DNA of 32,137 nucleotides from Opitutia bacterium (lineage in GTDB: Bacteria > Verrucomicrobiota > Verrucomicrobiia > Opitutales > Seribacteraceae), in contig JABGWU010000368.1 of the NCBI GenBank assembly GCA_018645475.1, forward strand, positions 1-32,137. Reading direction: 5' to 3'. Numbering within the stretch: position 1 is the first letter of the stretch; each line of letters starts with the position of its first letter. Shown here in pieces: positions 15,222 through 24,027 of this stretch. The notes under the pieces were generated by a model. The model searched no databases. It saw nothing but the letters and a program-made list of their open reading frames with translations, and was not told where the DNA came from. Made by a program: the position numbers and the translations under genes.

Positions 15222-16015
15222 GGATTTGGTTTTTCTCCTCGAGCCAATTTGGCTTCTTTGTAAAGTCCTAATGCACGATCCATATTTGATTCGAGGAACT
15301 CGATACGATTGCCAGGATTAGGATGCGTGGAAAGAAACTCGGGCATTTTCCTCTTCTTACCGCCCTGCATTTTCTTCCAAAAAGAAATGGCAGCTCGCGG
15401 ATCATACCCTGCCATTGCAGCATAAAATATACCTCTATGGTCAGCCTCTCTCTCTTGTGACCTGGAAAAAGGCAAAGCCATCCCTACTGTTGTTCCAACC
15501 CCGTATGCACCTGTTGCAAGCACTCGATCGGTCGAGCTCTTGTTTCGCATTGCAGTGTTTAAAATAACCCCACCTAGTGCAATCCCCATTGCCTGGGACA
15601 TTCTTTTATTGCTGTGACGAAAAGCTACGTGAGCAATTTCATGACCTATCACAGCAGCAACTTCGTCTTCGCTTCCATTGGCAAGAGTGATTAAACCGCT
15701 ATTTACTCCTACCTTACCACCAGGCATAGCAAAAGCATTAGGTTCACTCTTCTCAAAAACAACAAACTCCCACTCAGTGCCAGGAAGGTCAACTTGAGCG
15801 ACTCCAGCAATACGCTCCCCAATTCTTTCAATCATTGCTTTATGGCTGGCATTGCTCGATATCCGTTCAGATTTTTTCATCTGTGAAAATTGACTTTTCG
15901 AACGCTTTGCCAGGTGTTCGTCTGAGAGCATCGCAGTGCCACAACCAGAGAAACCGAATAATATGCAAAGTGTAATTAGGAATACAGAATGTTTAATGTC
16001 TTTCAGAAAATACAT
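15218..16015 (-). CDS. M48-family metallopeptidase, lipoprotein
   Basis: This 265-aa predicted membrane-anchored zinc protease has the lipobox GFSGC, with Cys at 25. The catalytic motif HEIAH lies at 125-129 and the third ligand is in the motif SQEREADHRG (about 186-194), followed by a TP-type turn FLSTHPNPGNRIEFL. This is the layout of the short M48 periplasmic proteases such as LoiP/YggG and BepA-like quality-control enzymes that act on outer-membrane proteins. No TPR extension follows, so it is closer to LoiP than to BepA. It is coupled to the downstream M20 gene by an ATGA overlap and lies 68 bp after purH. Confidence 0.85.
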   Translation of the reverse strand: MYFLKDIKHSVFLITLCILFGFSGCGTAMLSDEHLAKRSKSQFSQMKKSERISSNASHKAMIERIGERIAGVAQVDLPGTEWEFVVFEKSEPNAFAMPGGKVGVNSGLITLANGSEDEVAAVIGHEIAHVAFRHSNKRMSQAMGIALGGVILNTAMRNKSSTDRVLATGAYGVGTTVGMALPFSRSQEREADHRGIFYAAMAGYDPRAAISFWKKMQGGKKRKMPEFLSTHPNPGNRIEFLESNMDRALGLYKEAKLARGEKPNP

Positions 16016-16064
16016 GATAATAGTATACAGATTAACAAATATTTGAAATTAATCGAATTAAAGA

Positions 16065-16076
16065 GAAGTATACTTC
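16065..16076. promoter_or_regulatory. Perfect 12-bp palindrome between purH and the M48 gene
   Basis: GAAGTATACTTC is fully self-complementary and lies 8 bp after the purH stop and about 50 bp before the M48 start. It may be an operator, or simply a chance AT-rich dyad; the short gap contains nothing else recognisable. Confidence 0.2.
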
Positions 16077-16083
16077 AAGCAGA

Positions 16084-17634
16084 TTAATGGCGAAAATGCC
16101 TAGCTTTGGTAAAAACCATCGCCATACCTCTCTCGTTTGCTGCCGTAATTACATCTTCATCACGAACGCTCCCACCAGGTTGAATAGCGGCACTCGCACC
16201 CGCTTTTGCTGCTGCAATTAAACCATCTGAAAATGGGAAGAATGCATCCGAGGCAACGATCGAATTACTTAAAGAAAGCTTTGCTTCTCCAGCCTTCCAT
16301 ACTGCAATTTGAGAACTATCCACACGGGACATCTGTCCTGCACCAACACCCAAGGTGCGTTCGTCACCAGCATAGACAATTGCATTGCTTTTTACATGAC
16401 GAACCACCTTCCAGCCAAATAACATAGAACGCCACTCCTGATCCGTTGGTTGCCGCTCCGTAACCACTTCAAATTCCTTCGGGTTTATTCTCTTTTGATC
16501 ACGGTCCTGTGCAAGAAAACCACCAGGGACAGTTCTGACTTCCTGTAATGTTTCGGGGCCAAATCCAGATTTGGAAACCAAAAGTCTTAGGTTTTTCTTT
16601 TTTTGAAAAAGCGCAAGTGCTTCTCCTGTAAAACCTGGTGCAATAATTACCTCACAAAAAATTTCGGCTATCTTTTCGGCCAAACCAATGTCCAAAGTGT
16701 TATTAACTACAATAATGCCACCAAAGGGAGCCTGACGATCCGTTGCAAATGCACGCTCCCAAGCTGTTTCGAGGTCATCCGCACTAGCCACACCACAAGG
16801 GTTGGTGTGTTTCAATATTGCAACCGTAGGTCGTTCAAATTCCCCAATTAAGTATGCAGATGCAGAGATATCTAAAATATTATTATAACTTAATTCCTTG
16901 CCTTGCAGTTGATCAAAATAATCGAGAAAATCTCCGTATAATGCAGCCTGCTGATGTGGGTTTTCTCCATATCGTAATGTCACCGACTTGTTTGCTTTAA
17001 TAGCGAGGGAACTTGGAAACCCAGAAATGGAATCCATGTTTGGTTCATTAGAAACTTGGTTTGAGAAATAATCGCTGATTGCCTTGTCATAAGAAGAAGT
17101 TCTCTGAAAAACCTTTAATGCCAATTCCCGTCGTAGGGAACTCCAGTCTTGATCAGAATTCATTGCGTCAAGTAATCGACTGTAATCGACTGGATCGCAA
17201 ACAACCGAAACATCTCGGTGGTTTTTAGCGGCACTTCTCAACATGGAAGGACCACCAATATCAATTTGTTCAATCGCTTCCTCAAAAGATACATTAGCCC
17301 GTGCCACTGTTTCTTCAAATGGGTAAAGGTTTACTACCACTAAATCAATCATAGCAATATCATGTTCTTCAGCAGCTTTTAAATGATCCGGGTTATCACG
17401 AAGGCACAAAAGACCGCCATGCACTTTCGGGTGCAAAGTTTTCACACGACCATCCATCATTTCAGGGAAGCCCGTCCGCTCGCTCACATCGCTCACCGGG
17501 ATCCCTTCCTCCCTCAACATTCGAGCAGTCCCACCCGTGGAGAGTAGAGTAAAGGCATGCTCCTTTACTAAGGAACGGGCAAATGGAACAAGTCCGGATT
17601 TATCACTGACAGAAAGAAGAGCGAATTTTTGCAT
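16084..17634 (-). CDS. purH: Bifunctional AICAR formyltransferase / IMP cyclohydrolase
   Basis: This 516-aa cytoplasmic enzyme catalyses the last two steps of de novo purine synthesis, formylating AICAR with 10-formyl-THF and closing the ring to IMP. The IMP cyclohydrolase domain occupies about 1-190: [51 protein letters not shown]. The transformylase domain includes [24 protein letters not shown] (with the catalytic-loop Lys and His), [21 protein letters not shown] and [11 protein letters not shown]. Length and motif order match the family. It is monocistronic or leads into the M48/M20 pair, and is divergent from apaG with an inverted repeat in the shared upstream region. Confidence 0.95.
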   Translation of the reverse strand: MQKFALLSVSDKSGLVPFARSLVKEHAFTLLSTGGTARMLREEGIPVSDVSERTGFPEMMDGRVKTLHPKVHGGLLCLRDNPDHLKAAEEHDIAMIDLVVVNLYPFEETVARANVSFEEAIEQIDIGGPSMLRSAAKNHRDVSVVCDPVDYSRLLDAMNSDQDWSSLRRELALKVFQRTSSYDKAISDYFSNQVSNEPNMDSISGFPSSLAIKANKSVTLRYGENPHQQAALYGDFLDYFDQLQGKELSYNNILDISASAYLIGEFERPTVAILKHTNPCGVASADDLETAWERAFATDRQAPFGGIIVVNNTLDIGLAEKIAEIFCEVIIAPGFTGEALALFQKKKNLRLLVSKSGFGPETLQEVRTVPGGFLAQDRDQKRINPKEFEVVTERQPTDQEWRSMLFGWKVVRHVKSNAIVYAGDERTLGVGAGQMSRVDSSQIAVWKAGEAKLSLSNSIVASDAFFPFSDGLIAAAKAGASAAIQPGGSVRDEDVITAANERGMAMVFTKARHFRH

Positions 17635-17693
17635 CCCTTCTTTTCTGAATTCATTGGGCTCAGGGGCAAGCGTTTTTAGTTTTTTTTTTCATA

Positions 17694-17711
17694 TTCCTTA
17701 AAGTTAAGGAA
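17694..17711. promoter_or_regulatory. Inverted repeat in the purH-apaG divergent promoter region
   Basis: TTCCTTAA (17694-17701) and TTAAGGAA (17704-17711) form a perfect 8-bp inverted repeat around AG. It is the most ordered element in the 105-bp gap between the divergent purH and apaG starts, about 28 bp before apaG. It does not resemble the known E. coli PurR box. It may be an operator for a dimeric regulator of one or both genes. Confidence 0.35.
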
Positions 17712-17739
17712 AAGAATTGGTCTTTTCATTTAGCATGCT

Positions 17740-18174
17740 ATGCTGAGAATAACATCTGTAAAAGTGAAAGAAGGAAGCATAGAATTAGACGGTCTGCATG
17801 CATCCCTTGATAAATTGGTTCATCATAAAGAAAAATCAACGGTCAAGGGTATCAATCTTCACGCTTTCATATATTTTATCACCATTCGTAATTTAAGTGA
17901 CCGAAAAGTAACTCTATTAGGAAGGAAATGGATTCTTGCCAATAGTGACGGAACGACCACGGTAGTGGAAGGAGATAAAATAGTGGGCGAAACCCCTAGT
18001 ATTAACCCCGGTGAAACTTTTTCATACAATAGCTATCATGTCACCCATCTTTCCGCAGAAGCCTCTGGTTCTTTTCATGGCTTTGATGAATTTAATAAAA
18101 AAATTCATGTTAAAATTAAACCATTTCGCTTAGATATTCCTGAGGATAAAGACATTGAATCCTCTCTTTCATGA
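17740..18174 (+). CDS. apaG: ApaG domain protein
   Basis: This 144-aa protein matches ApaG (DUF525), a small fibronectin-III-like beta-sandwich fold linked in enterobacteria to Co2+ resistance and Ap4A metabolism; its true biochemical role is not settled. The family pattern is visible: YFITIRNLSDRKVTLLGRKW, the G-D-K-I-V-G-E-T-P-S-INPGETF block, and the closing GSFHGFDEF. The first 40 residues are longer and less conserved than in short ApaG proteins. The ATG at 17740 has no clear Shine-Dalgarno. The stop overlaps the start of the beta-CASP gene as ATGA, so it is the first gene of a three-gene coupled unit. Confidence 0.75.
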   Translation: MLRITSVKVKEGSIELDGLHASLDKLVHHKEKSTVKGINLHAFIYFITIRNLSDRKVTLLGRKWILANSDGTTTVVEGDKIVGETPSINPGETFSYNSYHVTHLSAEASGSFHGFDEFNKKIHVKIKPFRLDIPEDKDIESSLS

Positions 18175-19523
18175 GATTCCTAGACCTTAACCCGAATGGT
18201 GGAATTGGAGCTAATTGTACAGTATGCGAGTCTGGAGGCTTTCGATTTGCGATCGACTCAGGTCTACATCCCAAATTCGCGGGAAATGAATCCATACCAT
18301 CCCACTCAAAGATTGAGCGTAATTCGTTAGACTTTATTATTCTTACTCATTGCCACCTGGATCATCTCGGGAGTCTACCCATTCTATCAAGGGAACATCA
18401 GGATGCTCCAGTCCTTCTCAGTTATCCAAGTTCAGTACTTGCCCGAAGAATGCTATCTAATTCCATTTCGGTCATGAAAAGACAAAGAAATGAACTCAAT
18501 CTTAGAGAACTTCCACTCTATGGGCGGGGTGATCTTGTCGATTTGTTCGACCGAATGAAAACACTTTCCATTCAACAACCATTCACCCTGGAAAAAGATG
18601 GCAGGTCTATCGAGGTAACCCTTCATCACGCGGGTCATGTTGCTGGTGCAGTCTCTGTGGAAATAAAAACGCCCAAGGAAAGAATTCTTTTCACCGGTGA
18701 TATTCTCTTTGATGGGCAACGCACATTGGATGGAGCGCAACCCCTATTGGAAAAAGTAGATACTCTCGTAACTGAAACCACGCGAGGTCTTTCCGAAAGA
18801 GACCCATCGCGGCAACGGGAATCCGAAATTGTAAATCTGCTTGAGGAATCAAGAAAAACTTTATCGCGTGGAGGATCCGTTCTGATTCCAGTGTTTGCAC
18901 TTGGTCGGATGCAGGAAATGCTAGTAGTCATCGACGAAGCGATTAAAAGAAGTGCCATTCCAAAAGTCCCTGTCTTTTGCTCTGGCTTAGGTATGGATTT
19001 GGTAAATCATTTTCACGAAATCTCAAAAAACACTAATCGTATTCGATTCAATCGACGAGTTTTAAGAAGTTTAGGGGCACGACCGTTACCAAGAAAACTA
19101 GAACCTGGTCGCGAGCCCCCAATGCAAGGAATTTATTTGGTCAGCAGCGGCATGTTGGTAGAGCAAACACCCTCATATGTAATGGCCTCCTCCATGCTGG
19201 GCGACGATCGAAACTGCATTCTTTTTGTCGGATATTGTGATCCCAGTACACCGGGAGGAAAACTGTTAGACAGTGTATATGGTGAACCCTTCGAATTTGA
19301 GGTTTATAACCATGTGGAGCCTATTCGAGCGAAAATCAAACAATTTGACCTGAGTGGTCATGCGGACAGAGACCAACTTGTTGCGTACGCAGAAAAACTT
19401 TCGCCCAAAAATATCTTTTTGCACCACGGGGATCCTAAAGCGCGTGAATGGTTCGCCGATGCACTTAAACCTATTGGAGCAAATATTATTAATCCAGAAC
19501 CCCTTCAATTTTATGAAACCTGA
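18171..19523 (+). CDS. Metallo-beta-lactamase/beta-CASP family nuclease
   Basis: This 450-aa protein has the zinc motif HCHLDH at 60-65 followed by LGSLP, the second metal-site segment FTGDILFDG, and the late LSGHADRDQL motif, as in beta-CASP RNA nucleases (CPSF-73/TTHA0252-type RNases). The central beta-CASP cap lies between about 195 and 390, including PVFALGRMQEML. It probably processes or degrades RNA in the cytoplasm. Its end overlaps the RNase PH gene by 11 bp and its start overlaps apaG by 4 bp. The neighbour RNase PH strengthens an RNA-processing reading. No KH domain is present. A role as a simple hydrolase cannot be excluded. Confidence 0.85.
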   Translation: MRFLDLNPNGGIGANCTVCESGGFRFAIDSGLHPKFAGNESIPSHSKIERNSLDFIILTHCHLDHLGSLPILSREHQDAPVLLSYPSSVLARRMLSNSISVMKRQRNELNLRELPLYGRGDLVDLFDRMKTLSIQQPFTLEKDGRSIEVTLHHAGHVAGAVSVEIKTPKERILFTGDILFDGQRTLDGAQPLLEKVDTLVTETTRGLSERDPSRQRESEIVNLLEESRKTLSRGGSVLIPVFALGRMQEMLVVIDEAIKRSAIPKVPVFCSGLGMDLVNHFHEISKNTNRIRFNRRVLRSLGARPLPRKLEPGREPPMQGIYLVSSGMLVEQTPSYVMASSMLGDDRNCILFVGYCDPSTPGGKLLDSVYGEPFEFEVYNHVEPIRAKIKQFDLSGHADRDQLVAYAEKLSPKNIFLHHGDPKAREWFADALKPIGANIINPEPLQFYET

Positions 19524-20289
19524 TAATTCTGAACAATCCGCACTCGCAGAACAACTCAATCAAGTTTTCGTTCGCCCCTCAGGCCGAGCAATTGACGAGA
19601 TGCGTAAAGTTACCTTTCAAACTGGCATTGCTCCACATGCAAATGGATCCGTACTTTGCTCCTATGGTGACACCCAAGTTATTTGTGCCGCCATGGTGGA
19701 AGATCGAGTACCAGGTTGGATGCGCCAACAAAAGATTGCCGGAGGATGGCTTACCGCAGAGTATAGTATGCTTCCCTACTCAACTCTTAGTCGAAAAGAC
19801 CGTCCTATCAGTAAGGGCAAGCAGGACGGAAGGAATATTGAGATTCAACGCCTCATTGGCCGTTCCTTACGGGCGGTGCTAGACCTAAAGAAGTTCCCAG
19901 ATAAAACTCTCTGGATTGATTGCGATGTTCTGCGAGCCGACGGAGGTACACGCACTGCATCCATTACAGGTGCCTGGTTAGCCACCAGGATTGCAATAAA
20001 TGGACTATTGGCCGATCAAAAACTCAAGGAAGATCCAGTACTTGATCATCTTGCCGCAATTAGTGTGGGAGTTTATAATGATCGATGTGTACTTGATTTG
20101 GACTATCCTGAAGACAGGGATGCTTCAGTTGATGCCAATGTAGTTATGACTGGCTCTGGTCAATTTGTGGAGATCCAGTCATCAGGTGAGGAGGCAACCT
20201 TTTCTCGAACTCAACTGGATGAACTACTCGCTCTCTCTGAAAAAGGAGTGGAAGAATTGGTTAACTTACAAAAGAACCAACTCGAATAA
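19513..20289 (+). CDS. rph: Ribonuclease PH
   Basis: This 258-aa phosphorolytic 3'-5' exoribonuclease trims tRNA precursors. The full RNase PH pattern is seen: RPSGRAIDEMRKVTFQTG, ANGSVLCSYGDTQVICAA, AEYSMLPYSTLSRKDR, then EIQRLIGRSLRAVLDL, DCDVLRADGGTRTASITG and GQFVEIQSSGEEATFS. The phosphate-binding GGTR is intact. The frame is open from 19354, but I chose the ATG at 19513, which gives the usual length and overlaps the beta-CASP stop by 11 bp. It ends 6 bp from the convergent GYF-domain gene, leaving no room for a separate terminator. Confidence 0.92.
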   Translation: MKPDNSEQSALAEQLNQVFVRPSGRAIDEMRKVTFQTGIAPHANGSVLCSYGDTQVICAAMVEDRVPGWMRQQKIAGGWLTAEYSMLPYSTLSRKDRPISKGKQDGRNIEIQRLIGRSLRAVLDLKKFPDKTLWIDCDVLRADGGTRTASITGAWLATRIAINGLLADQKLKEDPVLDHLAAISVGVYNDRCVLDLDYPEDRDASVDANVVMTGSGQFVEIQSSGEEATFSRTQLDELLALSEKGVEELVNLQKNQLE

Positions 20290-20295
20290 CTTTAT

Positions 20296-22269
20296 TTAAA
20301 ATGGAAATTCCTTCTCAGTAGATTCACTCACAAGGGGTTCCTCCAATAATATTCCAGGTTCTACCTGAATAAAGCGAATAAGAGTATTCTCACTCAAGGG
20401 AGCGAGTCCGGCAAATTTAATACTTACATTGGGATAAAGAAATGAAGCACCATCCGGAGAAACTTTGTCAGAATATATTGTAAGATCTGAATAAGTCCTA
20501 ATCATTAAAGTACCGTTTTTCGCTTCCTCAAACTTTGCCCGAGCATCGGCTAAAACCTGAAAGAAAGGACCAATTTTTTTGTCCCTAGCCTTTTTTTGAC
20601 TAAACGAGTATGAAACCCGATCTTCGAATATTTCGAATATAGATTGACCCTGTGGATTAATCTTCTTCACCTTTTTTTCAACAATCCCATTAAAGGTGAG
20701 TTCTTCATTAACAAATTGAAGGTTGGCCGTTTTTGCATCTTCCGCCATCTCGGACAACTCTTCCCATATTTGCCTTTTTACCAGTCTTCGAATACTTTCA
20801 GTTTCAGATTCAAGTTCAATTCCAATAGAAGAAAATAATTTTTTTAAATCTCCAACCACAAGATCTCTACTCGCCCCCTGGATTGACCCAAGGAACTCCT
20901 GAGCATATTCAACCTTGCTCCATGAAATAGGACCAAAACGGACTGATTCTGGCAACTCGCTGAGTGCCAAAACTTCACCATTGGAGATAATTGAAATGCC
21001 CCATCTGTTATTTATGACTTCAAGTAAAGGCTTAACATTATCAATAGTTTTTCGCCCCTCCTTTGCATACTTGAATAAAGCAATTCCAAGATCAGCGAAA
21101 ACTTCGTGTCCGACGATTTGGCTTTTTTTAAACCTCTCCTGAATAAGACCCACAACTTCACTTACTGCACTTGCTTTGGTAACCCAACCTCCATCACCAT
21201 CTGCTAATTCCAAAAGGTTTGCCAAAACAGGATCCTCCATGGGCATATCCTCTAATTTTGCAACCATATTTGGATTGGGGACAGGAACCTGTGGTATCAA
21301 TTCACCATTTTCATAAAACTCTTCCGTTCGATCTAATCCGTCCTGAGACCAGAGAATTCTTCTGCCATCCAACTTTCCATTCCTGTATGTGCCTTCTTCG
21401 AATTTCTGACCATCTTTTGTCCAGTACGAATAGGGACCGCTTTTCATACCTTCTATGTAAAAAACCTGTTTAATTTTTTGCCCATTTTCATGCCACGAAA
21501 TACTTTGTCCATGGAGACTTCCATCTCCATAGGATTCCTCGACTGATCGTTGTTGACTCTCATGCCAACTTGCTACGACCCCATTAAAAAAACCTCCCCT
21601 GAAGGGTGTCTTCTTATTCACCCCGCCTGACTGAAAATACTCTACAAGAATACCCTGTCCATTATTAAGTGAGGTTTCCTTACATTTATCGCCATTTGGT
21701 CTCCAGCTAAAAGCTAAAATGTGTTTGCCATCTTCAAATTTTATCAGGCTATTTAACTTATCTCCCTTTGGATAATCTTTCTTCGCCCATCCTGAAAATG
21801 GTATATTCTTATCCTTGCTTACCATTGTTCCGTTTTCCAACCTTAAGGAGTCGACAAGAATAGCTCCTGATACAACATCCTCGAAGTTTATTTCTTCTTC
21901 AACTTGCTCATCACTCTCGGCAACGGCATGAACTGTTGATTTATTATGCAACTTGAGATACATGAATAACCCACCGCATACAAAAAGAAGAAGCAAGAGG
22001 ATGACTGTCAGTATCGCATTGAAAGACACTCCTGATTGTTTAGCCATTATGATTTTCTGCACATCCTCTCCTTGATCCTCTTGGTTTAAAGATAAATCAG
22101 GCTTCAGCACTTCCTGCACAGTCAACCACTCATCTTCTCCAACAAGGCAAGCGGGGTCACCCAAGTCTAACTCGCCAGATCTTTCCATGGACCTAATTGC
22201 ATCAAAGCTATACGGACCTATATTTTCTCCGTTTTGATTAATCCAATATTTTGAAGACTCGTCATTCAT
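20296..22269 (-). CDS. GYF-domain membrane protein with YwqK/MORN-like repeats
   Basis: This 657-aa protein has an unusual layout. Residues 7-57 form a GYF_2-type domain (YWINQNGENIGPYSFDAIRS to W48). A single transmembrane helix follows at about 84-105. The stretch from about 225 to 335 is a series of antitoxin YwqK/MORN-like repeats (G-x-W-H/S-x-NGQ-K and YRNGKLDGRRILWSQDG type). A long region from about 345 to the end lacks recognisable motifs. The GYF part should face the cytoplasm with the remainder outside. GYF domains usually bind proline-rich peptides; the partner here is unknown. An ideal TATAAT -10 sits on the minus strand at 22420-22415, but no good -35 accompanies it. Confidence 0.65.
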   Translation of the reverse strand: MNDESSKYWINQNGENIGPYSFDAIRSMERSGELDLGDPACLVGEDEWLTVQEVLKPDLSLNQEDQGEDVQKIIMAKQSGVSFNAILTVILLLLLFVCGGLFMYLKLHNKSTVHAVAESDEQVEEEINFEDVVSGAILVDSLRLENGTMVSKDKNIPFSGWAKKDYPKGDKLNSLIKFEDGKHILAFSWRPNGDKCKETSLNNGQGILVEYFQSGGVNKKTPFRGGFFNGVVASWHESQQRSVEESYGDGSLHGQSISWHENGQKIKQVFYIEGMKSGPYSYWTKDGQKFEEGTYRNGKLDGRRILWSQDGLDRTEEFYENGELIPQVPVPNPNMVAKLEDMPMEDPVLANLLELADGDGGWVTKASAVSEVVGLIQERFKKSQIVGHEVFADLGIALFKYAKEGRKTIDNVKPLLEVINNRWGISIISNGEVLALSELPESVRFGPISWSKVEYAQEFLGSIQGASRDLVVGDLKKLFSSIGIELESETESIRRLVKRQIWEELSEMAEDAKTANLQFVNEELTFNGIVEKKVKKINPQGQSIFEIFEDRVSYSFSQKKARDKKIGPFFQVLADARAKFEEAKNGTLMIRTYSDLTIYSDKVSPDGASFLYPNVSIKFAGLAPLSENTLIRFIQVEPGILLEEPLVSESTEKEFPF

Positions 22270-22434
22270 AAACCCAATTCTTTACCACCCATTTTTCGAT
22301 CTGACAAGAATGGGATGCACGAAAACACAACTAATACAAATGACCTACAAATATAAAGAGATAATCTATAGCTCAAGAAATGAAGGAACGATCAAATTTG
22401 CCTAATACCTATCCATTATAAGACACCCTCTGCT

Positions 22435-23097
22435 TCAGTAACTGCTCAGTTCGCCCCTGTATCGCTCATAAGCACATTTACTACCGTGAATACGGAGACG
22501 ATCAACAACTCGGGGATTCGAAGGTCTTAAAAAAGTCATTGCAATATGATTTAAGGATTTAGGAAAGAGGTCACTATGTGAACTAAGAAAAAAGGAATCT
22601 TTTTCCATTGTTCGAATAATTTGATTTTCTACTTTTTTTCGATAATCCGGCCCAGGAAGAATGCAGTCCTCAATTCCACATGACATTACACATAATAGAT
22701 CATCAGGTTCCCCTTCAAGATAGGCCAACATATCCTGAGCTACAATTTTGTAAGGAATTCTTGAAATAATTCCTTTATTTTTGGAGAGATAGGATAAAAT
22801 CGATTTTTCCTGAATGTCATAGTAAAATGGTTCAACCGCAACAAAGTTTTTTGCACCACAGACACTTGCTAATGCATACCCATAGGACATCATTCCTGCT
22901 CCCAGTTCAACCACGCGGCGCCCTTGAAGCAAAGAATGAAGTATTTTACCCTTGGGAGTAAACGACCACTCAAAAAGGGCACGAGTAAATTCTCCTCCTG
23001 GTGCCGCAAACCCCGTACCCTCATCTCGGGAATGACTGAGGCGAGTTCGCCAATCCCGAATTCCTTTAAGTTTGCTTTTACTTTCCTCCGTAGTCAC
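22435..23097 (-). CDS. Predicted SAM-dependent methyltransferase-like protein
   Basis: This 220-aa protein has a Rossmann-type nucleotide motif VVELGAGMMSYGYALAS at about 61-77, followed by KNFVAVEPFYYD, where the acidic Glu at the end of strand two fits SAM binding. The later VAQDMLAYLEGE and LLCVMSCGIEDCIL resemble the motif II and III strands. No specific methyl-acceptor motif is recognised, so only a Class I methyltransferase fold is claimed, and a degenerate non-enzymatic version is possible. It starts 5 bp after the prenyl synthase stop and is probably co-transcribed with it. Confidence 0.5.
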   Translation of the reverse strand: MTTEESKSKLKGIRDWRTRLSHSRDEGTGFAAPGGEFTRALFEWSFTPKGKILHSLLQGRRVVELGAGMMSYGYALASVCGAKNFVAVEPFYYDIQEKSILSYLSKNKGIISRIPYKIVAQDMLAYLEGEPDDLLCVMSCGIEDCILPGPDYRKKVENQIIRTMEKDSFFLSSHSDLFPKSLNHIAMTFLRPSNPRVVDRLRIHGSKCAYERYRGELSSY

Positions 23098-23102
23098 CGA
23101 GC

Positions 23103-23987
23103 TTACGATTTCCGCTTGAGCATATATTCAATTAACTCACGCAAAAACTTGGTTTCTCCTCCAACTAAAACAAGGGCTTGAAGTGCATTCTCTGAATGAC
23201 TTTCAGCTAAACGCCGAGCCTGCTTCTCTCCCTTGAGAGAAATCCATGTGACCTTTCCGCTTTCATTATCGTGATGCGCATTCTTTCCTAGTTGTTCACT
23301 CGTTTGGGTAACATCAAGCAAATCATCGACTGCCTGAAATGCCAATCCAAGGGAATTCCCTACTTGAGCAATAAGGGATAATTTTTCCATATCCTGCCCC
23401 TCGCACCCCATTCGGAACCCCATTTGGAGGGAAGCCTCAATCATGGCTGCTGTTTTGTTTGCATGAATAAATGAAAGTGTCTTTTCATTTGGAGTGCTTC
23501 CCTCTGAAAGGAGGTCCTGCATTTGCCCCCCAACCAATTTCTCACTACCAGCGGTTCGAGCAAGTATGTTAATTAAATCAAGTGCCAACTGAGGATCCTC
23601 GGAATAAGAGGAAGACAAAATATCAAAGGCAAGTGGTTGCAGAGCATCACCGGCCAAAATAGCTGTAACTTCATCAAAAGCCTTATGGCAACTCGGTTTT
23701 CCTCGGCGAAGGTCTGAATTATCCATGGCAGGAAGGTCGTCATGAATTAGGCTGTAAGTATGAATACATTCAATCGCAAGAGCAGCCGGAACCGGATCAA
23801 TATTCCCCGGAAATATATCATGAGCCGCCAACACAAGTATGGGTCGCAAGCGCTTACCACCTGCATTCATGCTATGACGCATTGCCAGATGTAGTTGCTC
23901 GGGACGGAGTTGTGCAGCAGGTAATGCTTGATCAAGCTTGTAATTGATCAATTCCTGCCAAATTTTTAATTTTTCCAAGAAATTCAT
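23103..23987 (-). CDS. ispA: Polyprenyl (farnesyl/geranyl-type) diphosphate synthase
   Basis: This 294-aa trans-prenyl-diphosphate synthase condenses isopentenyl diphosphate with allylic diphosphates for quinone, undecaprenyl and related isoprenoids. GGKRLRPIL (43-51) supplies the substrate-binding basic residues. The first Asp-rich motif is D83-D84-LPAM-D89 followed by LRRGKP, and the second is in LAFQAVDDLLDVTQ. Length and spacing match the bacterial IspA group. In many IspA proteins the first motif continues DDDD; here it reads DNSD, a mild change after the essential aspartates. The start at 23987 lacks a clear Shine-Dalgarno and is only 40 bp from the divergent DUF4013-like gene. Confidence 0.88.
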   Translation of the reverse strand: MNFLEKLKIWQELINYKLDQALPAAQLRPEQLHLAMRHSMNAGGKRLRPILVLAAHDIFPGNIDPVPAALAIECIHTYSLIHDDLPAMDNSDLRRGKPSCHKAFDEVTAILAGDALQPLAFDILSSSYSEDPQLALDLINILARTAGSEKLVGGQMQDLLSEGSTPNEKTLSFIHANKTAAMIEASLQMGFRMGCEGQDMEKLSLIAQVGNSLGLAFQAVDDLLDVTQTSEQLGKNAHHDNESGKVTWISLKGEKQARRLAESHSENALQALVLVGGETKFLRELIEYMLKRKS

Positions 23988-24027
23988 GACTTGCGAATTT
24001 TAAGCATCGTGTCATATTTAATCCGTT

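Noticed and set aside
19354-19512. Longer RNase PH frame from 19354
   Set aside because: It overlaps the conserved C-terminus of the beta-CASP gene, and RNase PH begins naturally at 19513.
22415-22443. Promoter with perfect TATAAT for the GYF-domain gene
   Set aside because: No acceptable -35 hexamer is present at 16-18 bp and the site overlaps the end of the upstream gene, so it is mentioned only in the gene entry.
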